From the NCBI RefSeq assembly GCF_900635445.1, contig NZ_LR134117.1, positions 682,001-746,000 of the forward strand: a DNA stretch of 64,000 bases. The letters are read 5' to 3'. This document shows, one piece after another, positions 38,700-48,141 of this stretch. Source of the DNA: Serratia odorifera (GTDB lineage: Bacteria > Pseudomonadota > Gammaproteobacteria > Enterobacterales > Enterobacteriaceae). The position numbers were made by a program, and so were the translations under genes. Each line of letters starts with the position of its first letter. Within the stretch, counting starts at the first letter, position 1. Under the pieces are notes generated by a model. It made no database searches. It was not told where the DNA came from and was given only the letters and a program-made list of their open reading frames with translations.

Positions 38700-39351
38700 A
38701 TGCAACCCTACAATCCCCCTACCGGTGCGATGCACATTCTGTATCAGGATGAACATATCATTGTGGTGAATAAACCCAGTGGTTTGCTGTCGGTACCCGG
38801 CCGCGCACCGGAGAACAAGGACAGCCTGATGACACGCATTCAGGTTGACTTTCCAGCGGCCGAATCGGTGCATCGGCTGGATATGGCCACCAGCGGGGTG
38901 ATTGTGGTGGCCTTGAACAAGGCCGCCGAGCGTGAACTAAAGCGTCAGTTTCGCGAACGTGAACCCAAAAAATCCTACATTGCCCGGGTCTGGGGCCATC
39001 TGGAACATGACGAGGGGATGGTGGATTTGCCGCTGATTTGCGACTGGCCAAATCGACCGTTGCAGAAAGTGTGCTTTGAAACCGGTAAATCGGCGCAGAC
39101 GGAATACCAGGTGTTATCGCGCGACGCCGATGGCAGCACGCGGGTCAAGCTGACGCCGATAACCGGGCGTTCGCATCAGTTGCGCGTGCATATGCTGGCG
39201 TTGGGCCACCCGATCCTTGGCGACGGCTTCTACGCACACCCACAGGCCAAAGCCCATGGCAGCGCGGCTGCAACTGCACGCACAGGAACTGCGCATCACC
39301 CACCCGGCATACCAAACGCCGATGCATTTCCGCGTTGAGGCGGATTTCTAA
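38700..39351 (+). CDS. rluA: Dual-specificity pseudouridine synthase RluA (one apparent +1 frameshift)
   Basis: Makes pseudouridine at position 746 of 23S rRNA and at position 32 of several tRNAs. The catalytic region is SVHRLDMATSGV, followed by GRSHQLRVHMLALGHPILGD. Close to the C-terminus one extra C in CCC 39253-39255 breaks the frame. The repaired sequence reads HPQAKAMAARLQLHAQEL and ends in VEADF, giving 216 residues (E. coli 219). The start is the ATG at 38700; longer frames run into rapA. The tandem ERIC-like array begins 18 bases after the stop. Confidence 0.94.
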
Positions 39352-39369
39352 CCGTATCTCGCCCGGCTA

Positions 39370-40245
39370 TACCCTAACTCGTTGGCGTTGCCTCGCGGCG
39401 GCAACCAAGCGCACCCCGGGAGCGTACATCAAGTACCTGACCGGGGTAAACGCGGGCAGCCAACAAAGAGGCGACGTCAAATATGACCTCGAGATACCCT
39501 AAATAGTTGGCGTTGCCTCGCGGCGGCAACCAAGCGCACCCCGGGAGCGTACATCAAGTACCTGACCGGGGTAAACGCGGGCAGCCAACAAAGAGGCGGC
39601 GTCAAATATGACCTCGAGATACCCTAAATAGTTGGCGTTGCGTCGCGGCGGCAACCAAGCGCACCCCGGGAGCGTACATCAAGTACCTGACCGGGGTAAA
39701 CGCAGGCAGCCAACAAAGAGGCGGCGTCAAATATGACCTCGAGATACCCTAAATAATTGGCGTTGCGTCGCGGCGGCAACCAAGCGCACCCCCGGGAGCG
39801 TACATCAAGTACCTGACCGGGGTAAACGTGGGCAGCCAACAAAGAGGCGACGTCAAATATGACCTCGAGATACCCTAAATAGTTGGCGTTGCGTCGCGGC
39901 GGCAACCAAGCGCACCCCGGGAGCGTACATCAAGTACGTGACCGGGGTAAACGTGGGCAGCCAACAAAGAGGCGGCGTCAAATATGACCTCGAGATACCC
40001 TAAATAGTTGGCGTTGCGTCGCGGCGGCAACCAAGCGCACCCCGGGAGCGTACATCAAGTACCTGACCGAGGTAAACGTGGGCAGCCAACAAAGAGGCGG
40101 CGTCAAATATGACCTCGAGATACCCTAAATAGTTGGCGTTGCGTCGCGGCGGCAACCAAGCGCACCCCCAGGAGCGTACATCAAGTACGTGACCGGGGTA
40201 AACGCGGGCAGCCAACAAAGAGGCGGCGTCAAATATGACGGGTAT
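39370..40245. repeat. Tandem array of seven 125-bp ERIC-like repeats
   Basis: Units start with TACCCTAA at 39370, 39495, 39620, 39745, 39871, 39996 and 40121. The period is 125 bp except for unit 4, which is 126 because of one extra C. Each holds an ERIC-type core: CGGCGGCAACCAAG, CCCCGGGAGCGTACATCAAG, TGACCGGGGTAAACG and GCAGCCAAC. The outer ends keep the ERIC terminal repeats: TATACCCT on the left, GACGGGTAT on the right. Internal junctions instead read GACCTCGAGATACCC. Copies differ at only a few positions. The array lies between convergent rluA and djlA, ending 3 bases from the djlA stop. Frames within it on the minus strand are periodic artefacts. Confidence 0.93.
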
Positions 40246-40247
40246 CG

Positions 40248-41075
40248 TTATTTGAAGCCTTTCTCACGCTTGATCAGGTCATACGCCGCCTGAATCTCCT
40301 GCGCTTTCTGCTTGGCCATTTCCATCATTTCTGGCGGCAGGCCTTTTGCTACCAGTTTATCCGGGTGGTGTTCGCTCATCAGCTTGCGGTAGGCGCGCTT
40401 GATGGTGGTGGCGTCATCACTGCTGTCGACCCCCAGCACCTTGCAGGCGTCTTCCAGCGTCGGCCCACGTTGCGCCTGCTGATGCCCGCCGTGCGAATAA
40501 CCGCCCTGCTGCTGATAGCCGCCGCCGAACTGCTGGCCGCCTTCCATCATGCGCAGGAACTGATCGAACTGGGCTCGTGAAATACCCAGTTCTTCGGCAA
40601 TCACGTACAGCACCTGACGTTCGTTCGGGTGCAGCGAACCATCGGCAAACGCCGCCTGGATCTGAATTTCCAGAAACATCCTAATCAGATCGAAACGACC
40701 AAAACAGATGCTGCGAAACTGCTGCAGGGTTTCACGCAGCGGGAAATTACCCTGCTTGCCTTCGCGAAACGCCTGCTGGGCAGCGGTACGCGCTGCGCCG
40801 TGTAGCTGCATGCGATCCATAAACAGGCTGGCGATTTGTATGTCAGCCTCGGTAACGCGCCCTTTTGATTTGGTGAGGTGCCCCATTACCTGAAATGTGG
40901 TGCGGAAAAACAACGTTTGCCGCGTTTGCTGGTCAGCGAAAAAGCCTCGGCTGCGCTTATTGTTGCGCGCAGTATCGATCATATGGCCGACAATCAGCCC
41001 CAAAACTACGCCCCAGAAGCCCGCGCCAGACCAAATGGCGACAATGACTCCGAGCAGTTTTCCCCAATACTGCAT
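40248..41075 (-). CDS. djlA: Co-chaperone DjlA (membrane-anchored J-protein)
   Basis: Type III J-domain protein anchored in the inner membrane; it stimulates DnaK and affects the Rcs capsule system in E. coli. The protein has 275 residues (E. coli 271). The N-terminal membrane segment is LLGVIVAIWSGAGFWGVVLG, with the glycine pattern involved in dimerisation. A TerB-like central domain is followed by a Gly/Gln-rich linker (GGGYQQQGGYSHGGHQQ) and the C-terminal J-domain with the HPD motif (SEHHPDKL). It is divergent from lptD. Confidence 0.95.
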   Translation of the reverse strand: MQYWGKLLGVIVAIWSGAGFWGVVLGLIVGHMIDTARNNKRSRGFFADQQTRQTLFFRTTFQVMGHLTKSKGRVTEADIQIASLFMDRMQLHGAARTAAQQAFREGKQGNFPLRETLQQFRSICFGRFDLIRMFLEIQIQAAFADGSLHPNERQVLYVIAEELGISRAQFDQFLRMMEGGQQFGGGYQQQGGYSHGGHQQAQRGPTLEDACKVLGVDSSDDATTIKRAYRKLMSEHHPDKLVAKGLPPEMMEMAKQKAQEIQAAYDLIKREKGFK

Positions 41076-41298
41076 ATACTCCTCAATTATATTACTTTCA
41101 GCGCAATGCCCCGCCGCAATAGCTAAGGGTTAGGCGATTTTTCCCAAGATTTCGATTATCATACCTGTCATTTATCGCTGCGCCTAACAACGACGCAGTT
41201 AAACGGCAGGATTTAACTAGCGCAACGCAGATGAGTGATATAGTCTCTGACCGTTTGCCGGACATGACGCCTCTGATGACGGAACACCAAAACCGCGT

Positions 41299-43668
41299 AT
41301 GAAAAAAAGTTTCCCAACACTGCTGGCCACGATGATTTGGACGGCACTCTACAGTCAGCATGCGCTGGCTGATCTGGCCGAGCAGTGCATGCTCGGCGTT
41401 CCTACCTATGACAAACCGCTGGTCAGCGGCGATCCCAACAGCCTGCCGGTAACCATCAATTCCGATGATTCCCGCGCCGACTATCCGGGTAGCGCGTTGT
41501 TCAGCGGTGATGTAAAAATCGAACAGGGCAACAGTACGCTGACGGCGAAACAGGTCGAGCTGAACCAGAAGCAGGAGCCGGGTCAAAGCGATCCAATCCG
41601 CACCGTCACCGCCACTGGCGATGTGCACTACGACGATAACCAAATCAAGCTGAAAGGGCCGAAGGCCTGGTCGAACCTGAACACCAAGGACACCGATGTC
41701 TACCAGGGTGATTACCAGATGGTCGGCCGTCAGGGGCGTGGTGATGCGGACAAGATGAAAATGCGCGGCCAGAATCGCTACACCATTCTGGAAAACGGCA
41801 CCTTTACCTCTTGCCTGCCGGGCGACAACAGCTGGAGCGTAGTCGGTTCCGAAGTGATCCACGACCGTGAAGAGCAGGTCGCGGAAATATGGAATGCGCG
41901 CTTTAAAATCGGCGGTGTTCCGGTGTTCTACAGCCCGTATCTGCAATTGCCGGTGGGCGACAAGCGGCGTTCAGGCTTCCTGATCCCCAATGCGAAATAT
42001 GGCAGCAATAACGGCTTTGAATTCATGCTGCCGTATTACTGGAACATTGCGCCCAACTTCGACGCCACCATTACGCCGCACTACATGACCAAACGCGGTT
42101 TGCAACTCCAGAACGAATTCCGTTACCTGACGCAACCGGGCGCCGGCACCATCGAATTTGACTGGCTGCCAAACGACAGCGAATACAACAAGGACAACCC
42201 GCAGGACAGCAACGATACCCGCTGGCTGTTCTACTGGAACCACAGCGGCGTCATGGATCAGGTGTGGCGCTTCAACGTTGACTACACCAAAGTCAGCGAC
42301 TCGCAATACTTTAACGATCTGGACTCGCTGTACGGTTCCACTACCGATGGCTACGCGACGCAAAAATTCAGCGCCGGCTATGCCGATGAAAACTTCGACG
42401 CCACCATCTCGTCCAAGCAGTTCCAGATCTACGACAATACCAGCCGCACCAGTGCGGATACCTACAAGGTATTGCCGCAGATTGACATCAACTATTACAA
42501 GAACGACCTTGGTCCGTTCGACTTCCGCGTTTATGGTCAGGCGGCCAAGTTCGTCAACATTAACCCTTACAGCCCGGATGCCACACGTCTGCACCTTGAG
42601 CCGACGCTGAACCTGCCGTTGACCAACGGTTGGGGCTCGCTCAACAGCGAAGTGAAGCTGATGGCGACGCACTACCAGCAGGATATTCCGGACGGTTTCG
42701 CCGGCAACTACAAGAGCCGAACCGGTCGTGACGCGCCGGAGCTGGACGACTCGGTCAACCGGGTACTGCCGCAGTTCAAGGTTGACGGCAAGATGGTCTT
42801 CGACCGCAATATGGACTGGGCGAAGGACTTTACCCAGACGCTGGAACCGCGCCTGCAATACCTGTATGTGCCGTATCGCGATCAGAGCAACATCTATTCC
42901 TACGACTCCACGCTGCTGCAGACCGATTATTCCGGCCTGTTCCGCGACCGTACCTACAGCGGTCTGGATCGTATTGCTTCGCAGAACCGTCTGGCCGCCG
43001 GGGTAACGTCGCGCGTTTATGATGATGCGCTGGTTGAACGTTTCAACGTTTCTGTGGGTCAAATCTATTACTTCAGTCGTTCGCGCACCGGCGATCAGAA
43101 CTCCGGTTACGACAACAATGATGACACCGGCAGCCTGGTATGGGCCGGCGACACCTATTGGAAGATCGACGATCGTTGGGGTCTGCGCGGCGGGGTGCAA
43201 TACGACACCCGCCTCGACAGCGTGGCGCTCGGTGATGCAGTACTGGAGTACCGTCAGGACGAAAACCGTATGGTGCAGTTGAACTACCGCTACGCCAGCC
43301 CGGAATATATCCAGGCGACGTTGCCGCAGGTCACCAGCCCGGGCTATCAGGACGGCATTTCGCAGGTTGGCGTTACCGCCAGTTGGCCAATTGCCGATCG
43401 TTGGGCGATCGTCGGGGCTTACTACTACGATACTCGCGCGCAACAGTCCGCAGATCAACTGGTTGGCCTGCGTTACAACACCTGCTGCTGGGCGGTTAAC
43501 CTCGGTTACGAACGCAAGATTACCGAATGGGATACGGGTAATCAGTCCAGCAAATATGACAACAAAGTTTCATTCAACATCGAACTGCGTGGCCTGAGCA
43601 GCGATCATAGTCTCGGCACCGGTGAAATGCTGCGTTCAGGCATTCTGCCATACCAACGTGCGTTTTGA
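41299..43668 (+). CDS. lptD: LPS-assembly protein LptD
   Basis: Outer-membrane beta-barrel that, with LptE, inserts lipopolysaccharide into the outer leaflet. The protein has 789 residues (E. coli 784). A signal peptide ending SQHALA precedes an OstA-like periplasmic domain (about residues 50-200) and a C-terminal barrel. The four cysteines for the essential disulfides are visible: one in EQCMLG, one in TSCLPG, and a pair in NTCCWAV. Maturation depends on SurA, encoded next. It is the first gene of lptD-surA-pdxA-rsmA-apaG-apaH. The start is the ATG 41299. Confidence 0.97.
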   Translation: MKKSFPTLLATMIWTALYSQHALADLAEQCMLGVPTYDKPLVSGDPNSLPVTINSDDSRADYPGSALFSGDVKIEQGNSTLTAKQVELNQKQEPGQSDPIRTVTATGDVHYDDNQIKLKGPKAWSNLNTKDTDVYQGDYQMVGRQGRGDADKMKMRGQNRYTILENGTFTSCLPGDNSWSVVGSEVIHDREEQVAEIWNARFKIGGVPVFYSPYLQLPVGDKRRSGFLIPNAKYGSNNGFEFMLPYYWNIAPNFDATITPHYMTKRGLQLQNEFRYLTQPGAGTIEFDWLPNDSEYNKDNPQDSNDTRWLFYWNHSGVMDQVWRFNVDYTKVSDSQYFNDLDSLYGSTTDGYATQKFSAGYADENFDATISSKQFQIYDNTSRTSADTYKVLPQIDINYYKNDLGPFDFRVYGQAAKFVNINPYSPDATRLHLEPTLNLPLTNGWGSLNSEVKLMATHYQQDIPDGFAGNYKSRTGRDAPELDDSVNRVLPQFKVDGKMVFDRNMDWAKDFTQTLEPRLQYLYVPYRDQSNIYSYDSTLLQTDYSGLFRDRTYSGLDRIASQNRLAAGVTSRVYDDALVERFNVSVGQIYYFSRSRTGDQNSGYDNNDDTGSLVWAGDTYWKIDDRWGLRGGVQYDTRLDSVALGDAVLEYRQDENRMVQLNYRYASPEYIQATLPQVTSPGYQDGISQVGVTASWPIADRWAIVGAYYYDTRAQQSADQLVGLRYNTCCWAVNLGYERKITEWDTGNQSSKYDNKVSFNIELRGLSSDHSLGTGEMLRSGILPYQRAF

Positions 43669-43734
43669 TGTTCTGTAATACTTTGAAAAACGAGAACTTT
43701 CACCCGCATTTGCGGATTACATAATGGGAAATGT

Positions 43735-45038
43735 ATGAAGAACTGGAGAACGCTTATTCTCGGATTGGTGGTTTGTGCCAATGCCGCGTTCGCAGCACCC
43801 CAAGAAGTGGATAAAGTCGCCGCCGTCGTGGATAACGGCGTGGTACTCGAGAGCGACGTCAATGGTTTACTGCAGTCGGTGAAGCTCAATGCGCAGCAGG
43901 CCGGCCAGCAATTGCCGGACGATAAAACGCTGCGTCACCAGATCCTCGAGCGTTTGATCATGGATAACATCCAGCTGCAGATGGCCAAGAAAATGGGCAT
44001 CAACGTCACCGATGCCGATCTGGATAAAGCCATCGGCAACATTGCCGCGCAAAACCGCATGTCCATCGATCAGCTGCGCAGCCGTCTGGCTTACGAAGGG
44101 TTGAACTACAACACTTACCGTTCGCAGATCCGCAAAGAGATGCTGATCACCGAAGTACGCAACAACGAAGTACGTCGTCGCGTCACCATCCTGCCGCAGG
44201 AAGTCGATGCGCTGGCGAAACAGGTCGGCGCGCAAAACGGCAGCGACACCGAAATGAACATCAGCCACATCCTGATCCCGCTGCCGGAAAACCCGTCGCA
44301 GCAACAGGTTGATGAAGCGGAAACGCTGGCCAAACGTCTGATCGGCGAAATCAACAGCGGTGCCGACTTCGGCAAGCTGGCTATCACCTATTCTGCCGAC
44401 TCACAGGCGCTGAAAGGCGGTAATATGGGCTGGGGTAAACTGCAAGAGATCCCTACCCTGTTTGCCGAACGTCTGGTCAGCGCTAAAAAAGGCGATGTCG
44501 TCGGTCCTATCCGTTCAGGCGTCGGCTTCCATATCCTGAAGGTCAACGATCTACGTGGCGCCAGCCAGTCCATTTCGGTTACCGAAGTTCACGCACGTCA
44601 CATCCTGCTGAAACCGTCGGTGGTGATGACTGACGATCAGGCGCGGGCGAAACTGGAAGAAGTGGCGGCAGCGGTCAAAAGCGGCAAAGCCAAATTCGCC
44701 GACGAAGCCAAACAGCTGTCTCAGGATCCGGGTTCTGCCCTGCAGGGCGGCGACCTGGGTTGGGCGTCACCGGACATCTATGACCCGGCCTTCCGCGATG
44801 CGTTGGTTGAAACTGCAAAAAGGCGAAGTCAGCCAACCGGTGCATTCGGCATTTGGCTGGCACCTGATCCAGTTGCTTGATACCCGCCAGGTGGATAAAA
44901 ACCGATGCGGCGCAAAAAGAACGCGCATACCGCATGCTGTTCAACCGCAAGTTTGCCGAAGAAGCGCAAACCTGGATGCAAGAACAGCGCGCTGCGGCCT
45001 ACGTAAAAATTCTTGATGGCAGCAATGCGCAACAATAA
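43735..45038 (+). CDS. surA: Periplasmic chaperone/peptidyl-prolyl isomerase SurA (two apparent +1 frameshifts)
   Basis: Chaperone that carries outer-membrane proteins, including LptD, to the BAM complex. A signal peptide ending NAAFA is followed by the SurA N-domain and two parvulin domains (MNISHILIPL and VHARHILLKP). Two extra bases near the end, at TT 44807-44808 and AAAAA 44897-44901, break the frame. After repair the C-terminus reads KLQKGEVSQPVHSAFGWHLI, then RMLFNRKFAEEA, and the protein has 433 residues (E. coli 428). Its end overlaps the pdxA start. Confidence 0.94.
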
Positions 45039-46019
45039 TCGTCTGGTAATTACCCCCGGTGAACCCGCCGGGGTGGGGCCGGATCTGGTGATAGCGCTGG
45101 CACAGCAGGCATGGCCTGTTGAGTTGGTGGTATGCGCCGATCCGGCCCTGTTGCTTGCACGTGCCCAGCAGTTGAACCTGCCGCTGCAACTGCGCGAGTA
45201 TCAACCGGGCAGCGCGGCCCAGCCCCAGCAAGCCGGCAGCCTGACGGTGTTGCCGATCGCGCTGGCGGCACCGGCGATTGCCGGTCAGTTGGACGTCAGC
45301 AACAGCAGCTACGTGGTGGATACTCTGGCGCGCGCCTGCGACGGCTGGCCTGAACGGTGAATTCGCCGCGCTGATCACCGGTCCGGTCAACAAGAGCATT
45401 ATCAACGAGGCCGGCGTGCCGTTCAGCGGTCACACCGAGTTTTTCGCCGAGCGCAGCCAGCGCGATCGGGTGGTCATGATGCTGGCTACCGAAGAGTTGC
45501 GCGTCGCACTGGCCACCACGCACCTGCCGTTGCTGGCAGTGCCGGGCGCCATTACCGAGCAAAGCCTGCACGAAGTGATCACCATTCTTGACCATGATTT
45601 GAAAACCAAGTTTGGCATCGCGCAGCCGCAGATTTATGTTTGCGGGCTTAACCCGCATGCTGGCGAAGGCGGCCATATGGGCCGTGAAGAGCTGGACGTG
45701 ATCATTCCGGCGCTGACCGCGCTGCGTGCTCGTGGCATCGCGCTGACCGGCCCGCTGCCGGCCGATACGCTGTTCCAGCCAAAGTATCTGCAACATGCAG
45801 ACGCGGTGCTGGCGATGTATCACGATCAGGGTCTGCCAGTGCTAAAATACCAAGGGTTCGGCCGCGCCGGTGAATATCACGCTCGGCTTACCTTTTATCC
45901 GTACCTCGGTGGATCACGGTACCGCGCTGGAACTGGCCGGCACCGGCACCGCCGACGTGGGCAGTTTCAAAACGGCGTTAAATCTCGCCATTAAAATGAT
46001 AAATAATTGTAATGAATAA
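45025..46019 (+). CDS. pdxA: 4-hydroxythreonine-4-phosphate dehydrogenase (two apparent +1 frameshifts)
   Basis: NAD-dependent enzyme of pyridoxal phosphate synthesis. Extra bases at GG 45347-45348 and near 45865-45870 break the frame; repaired joins read LARACDGCLNGEFAALITG and GFGRAVNITLGLPFIRTS. The result is about 330 residues (E. coli 329), ending MINNCNE. The metal/substrate residues lie in conserved stretches such as CGLNPHAGEGGHMG and AMYHDQGLPVLKY. The start is taken at ATG 45025 (MRNNNRLVITPGEPAG); an ATG three codons earlier is possible. It overlaps surA by 14 bases and rsmA by 8. Confidence 0.94.
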
Positions 46020-46831
46020 TAGAGTCCACCAAGGGCATTTTGCCCGCAAACGCTTTGGACAGAACTTTTTAACCGATCAGTTTGTCATCGATAGCATCGT
46101 TTCCGCCATTCACCCGCAGCCGGGCGAAGCCGTGGTTGAAATCGGCCCAGGGCTTGGCGCATTGACCGAACCGGTCGGCGCTCGCATGGATCGCATGACG
46201 GTGATTGAGCTGGACCGCGATCTGGCGGCTCGCCTTGCCAGTCCACCCACAGCTGAAAGACAAACTGACCATTCACCAGCAAGATGCCATGACGGTCAAT
46301 TTCTCCGAAATGGCCGAACAGGCTGGCCAACCGCTGCGCGTGTTTGGTAACCTGCCGTATAATATTTCGACACCGCTGATGTTCCACCTTTTCAGCTATA
46401 CTCAGGCTATTCGCGACATGCATTTTATGTTGCAGAAAGAAGTGGTTAATCGCCTGGTTGCCGGTCCGAACAGCAAGGCCTACGGCCGTTTATCGGTAAT
46501 GGCGCAATATTATTGCAACGTTATTCCGGTGCTGGAAGTTCCGCCTACCGCTTTCGCGCCACCGCCAAAAGTGGACTCTGCCGTGGTACGTCTGGTTCCG
46601 CATGTGCTCATGCCGCATACCGTCAGCGATGTTCGCATGCTGAGCCGCATAACCACCCAGGCTTTCAATCAGCGTCGTAAAACCGTGCGTAATAGCCTTG
46701 GCGATTTGTTCACACCGGAACAACTGAGCGAGCTCGGCGTCGATCCTACGCTCAGAGCAGAAAATATTTCTGTGGCGCAATACTGTCAGCTGGCAAACTG
46801 GCTATCAGCCAAACCGGCGCCGCAGCAATAA
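46012..46831 (+). CDS. rsmA: 16S rRNA dimethyladenosine transferase RsmA (one apparent +1 frameshift)
   Basis: KsgA-type methyltransferase that dimethylates A1518 and A1519 of 16S rRNA, a late step in 30S assembly. It begins MNNRVHQGHFARKRFGQNFL; the SAM-binding motif is EIGPGLGALT and the catalytic motif IV is NLPYNIST. An extra C at 46243-46244 breaks the frame; the repaired join reads RLASHPQLKDKL, and the protein has 272 residues (E. coli 273). The start overlaps pdxA by 8 bases; apaG follows 12 bases after the stop. Confidence 0.95.
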
Positions 46832-46843
46832 GGAGTCGAGACC

Positions 46844-47221
46844 ATGATTGATTCACCCCGTGTGTGTGTTCAGGTACAAAGCGTATATGTGGAATCACAG
46901 TCGCAGCCGGAAGACGATCGCTATGTCTTCGCCTATACCATCACTATCCGCAATCTGGGGCGTTTCAACGTGCAATTGCTGGGCCGTTACTGGTTGATTA
47001 CCAACAGCAACGGTCGGCAAACTGAAGTTCAGGGCGAAGGCGTGGTTGGCGAACAGCCAATCATTCAGCCCGGCAGTGAATTCCAATATACCAGCGGCGC
47101 GATCCTCGAAACGCCGCTGGGCACCATGGAAGGCCACTACGAGATGGTTGATCATCTGGGTCAGTCGTTCCGCACCGCTATTCCCGTCTTCCGACTCGCT
47201 ATCCCAACGCTGATCCACTAA
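46844..47221 (+). CDS. apaG: ApaG protein (DUF525)
   Basis: Small beta-sandwich protein of the ApaG/DUF525 family; its role in bacteria is not settled. The protein has 125 residues (E. coli 125). It begins MIDSPRVCVQVQSVYVESQS and contains YTITIRNLG and the GEGVVGEQPIIQPGSEF stretch typical of the family. The start has AAGGAG upstream. It lies between rsmA and apaH with 2 bases to the latter, as in E. coli. Confidence 0.96.
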   Translation: MIDSPRVCVQVQSVYVESQSQPEDDRYVFAYTITIRNLGRFNVQLLGRYWLITNSNGRQTEVQGEGVVGEQPIIQPGSEFQYTSGAILETPLGTMEGHYEMVDHLGQSFRTAIPVFRLAIPTLIH

Positions 47222-47223
47222 CT

Positions 47224-48075
47224 ATGTCGACATATCTTATCGGCGACGTTCATGGTTGTTTCGATGAACTCAAGTCGCTATTAGCTCAGGTTTCTTTTGA
47301 TCCGCAGCAGGATACGCTGTGGTTGACCGGCGATCTGGTGGCCCGAGGGCCGGGATCGCTGGAAGTGTTGCGTTTTGTGCGCTCGCTCGGCCCGGCAGTG
47401 CGCATGGTGTTGGGCAATCACGATCTGCATTTGCTGGCGGTGTACGCCGGCATTAGCCGCAATAAGCCCAAGGATCGCATTACTCCGTTGCTGGAAGCAC
47501 CTGACGCCGACGAACTGATCAACTGGCTGCGTCGCCAACCGGTATTGCAGGTGGATGAGCAACAACAGCTGATCATGGCGCACGCCGGCATCACGCCGCA
47601 GTGGGACATCGAAACCGCCAAAATCTGCGCGCGCGAAGTGGAAGCGGTGCTCAGCAGCGACAGCTACCCGCTGTTCCTCGATGCGATGTACGGCGACATG
47701 CCGAACAACTGGAGTCCCGAGCTCAGCGGTCTGGCACGTTTGCGTTTTAGCACCAATGCCCTGACGCGCATGCGCTACTGCTTCCCGAATGGTCAACTGG
47801 ACATGATCAGCAAAGACGCGCCGGGCACCGCGCCCGCGCCGCTAAAACCCTGGTTTGCCCTGCCGCGTCTGGTGGATCCGCAGTACACCATCATCTTCGG
47901 CCATTGGGCGTCGCTGGAGGGCAAGGGCACCCCTGACGGGATTATCGCGCTCGATACCGGCTGCTGCTGGGGTGGAGAGCTGACGATGTTGCGCTGGGAG
48001 GATAAACGCTACTTTACCCAGCCATCCAACCGGCGGGAGATGTTGGACGGCAGTGATACGCTGGCGGCGTCATAA
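47224..48075 (+). CDS. apaH: Bis(5'-nucleosyl)-tetraphosphatase (symmetrical) ApaH
   Basis: Hydrolyses diadenosine tetraphosphate to two ADP; it also removes Np4A-type caps from RNA in E. coli. The protein has 283 residues (E. coli 280). Metallophosphatase motifs are all present: GDVHGCFDEL near residue 7, GDLVARGPGS near 36 and GNHDLHLLA near 64, with a later histidine in FGHWASLEGKG. It ends the lptD-apaH gene run and is followed by a strong bidirectional hairpin. Confidence 0.96.
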   Translation: MSTYLIGDVHGCFDELKSLLAQVSFDPQQDTLWLTGDLVARGPGSLEVLRFVRSLGPAVRMVLGNHDLHLLAVYAGISRNKPKDRITPLLEAPDADELINWLRRQPVLQVDEQQQLIMAHAGITPQWDIETAKICAREVEAVLSSDSYPLFLDAMYGDMPNNWSPELSGLARLRFSTNALTRMRYCFPNGQLDMISKDAPGTAPAPLKPWFALPRLVDPQYTIIFGHWASLEGKGTPDGIIALDTGCCWGGELTMLRWEDKRYFTQPSNRREMLDGSDTLAAS

Positions 48076-48090
48076 CCGACTCAGCGTAAA

Positions 48091-48123
48091 ATCAACAAGG
48101 GCGCCATTGGCGCCCTTGTTGAT
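48091..48123. terminator. Bidirectional terminator between apaH and phoX
   Basis: A perfect 15-base stem (ATCAACAAGGGCGCC and its complement) with a 3-base ATT loop lies between two convergent genes. T residues are few, but the stem is unusually long and stable, so it could end both transcripts. Confidence 0.8.
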
Positions 48124-48141
48124 TAAGCCTGGTCAGGCGGA

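Noticed and set aside
39624..40218. Minus-strand open frames with a repeated protein sequence in the ERIC array
   Set aside because: They arise because the repeat has no stop in that frame; they follow the 125-bp period, lack ribosome-binding sites and match no protein family.
41076..41298. Sigma-E promoter upstream of lptD
   Set aside because: A TCTGA at about 41250 could be a -10, but no GGAACTT-like -35 lies at the right distance.
41971..43458. 495-codon minus-strand frame opposite lptD
   Set aside because: Shadow frame of lptD, low-complexity Val/Arg/Ile composition, no family motif.
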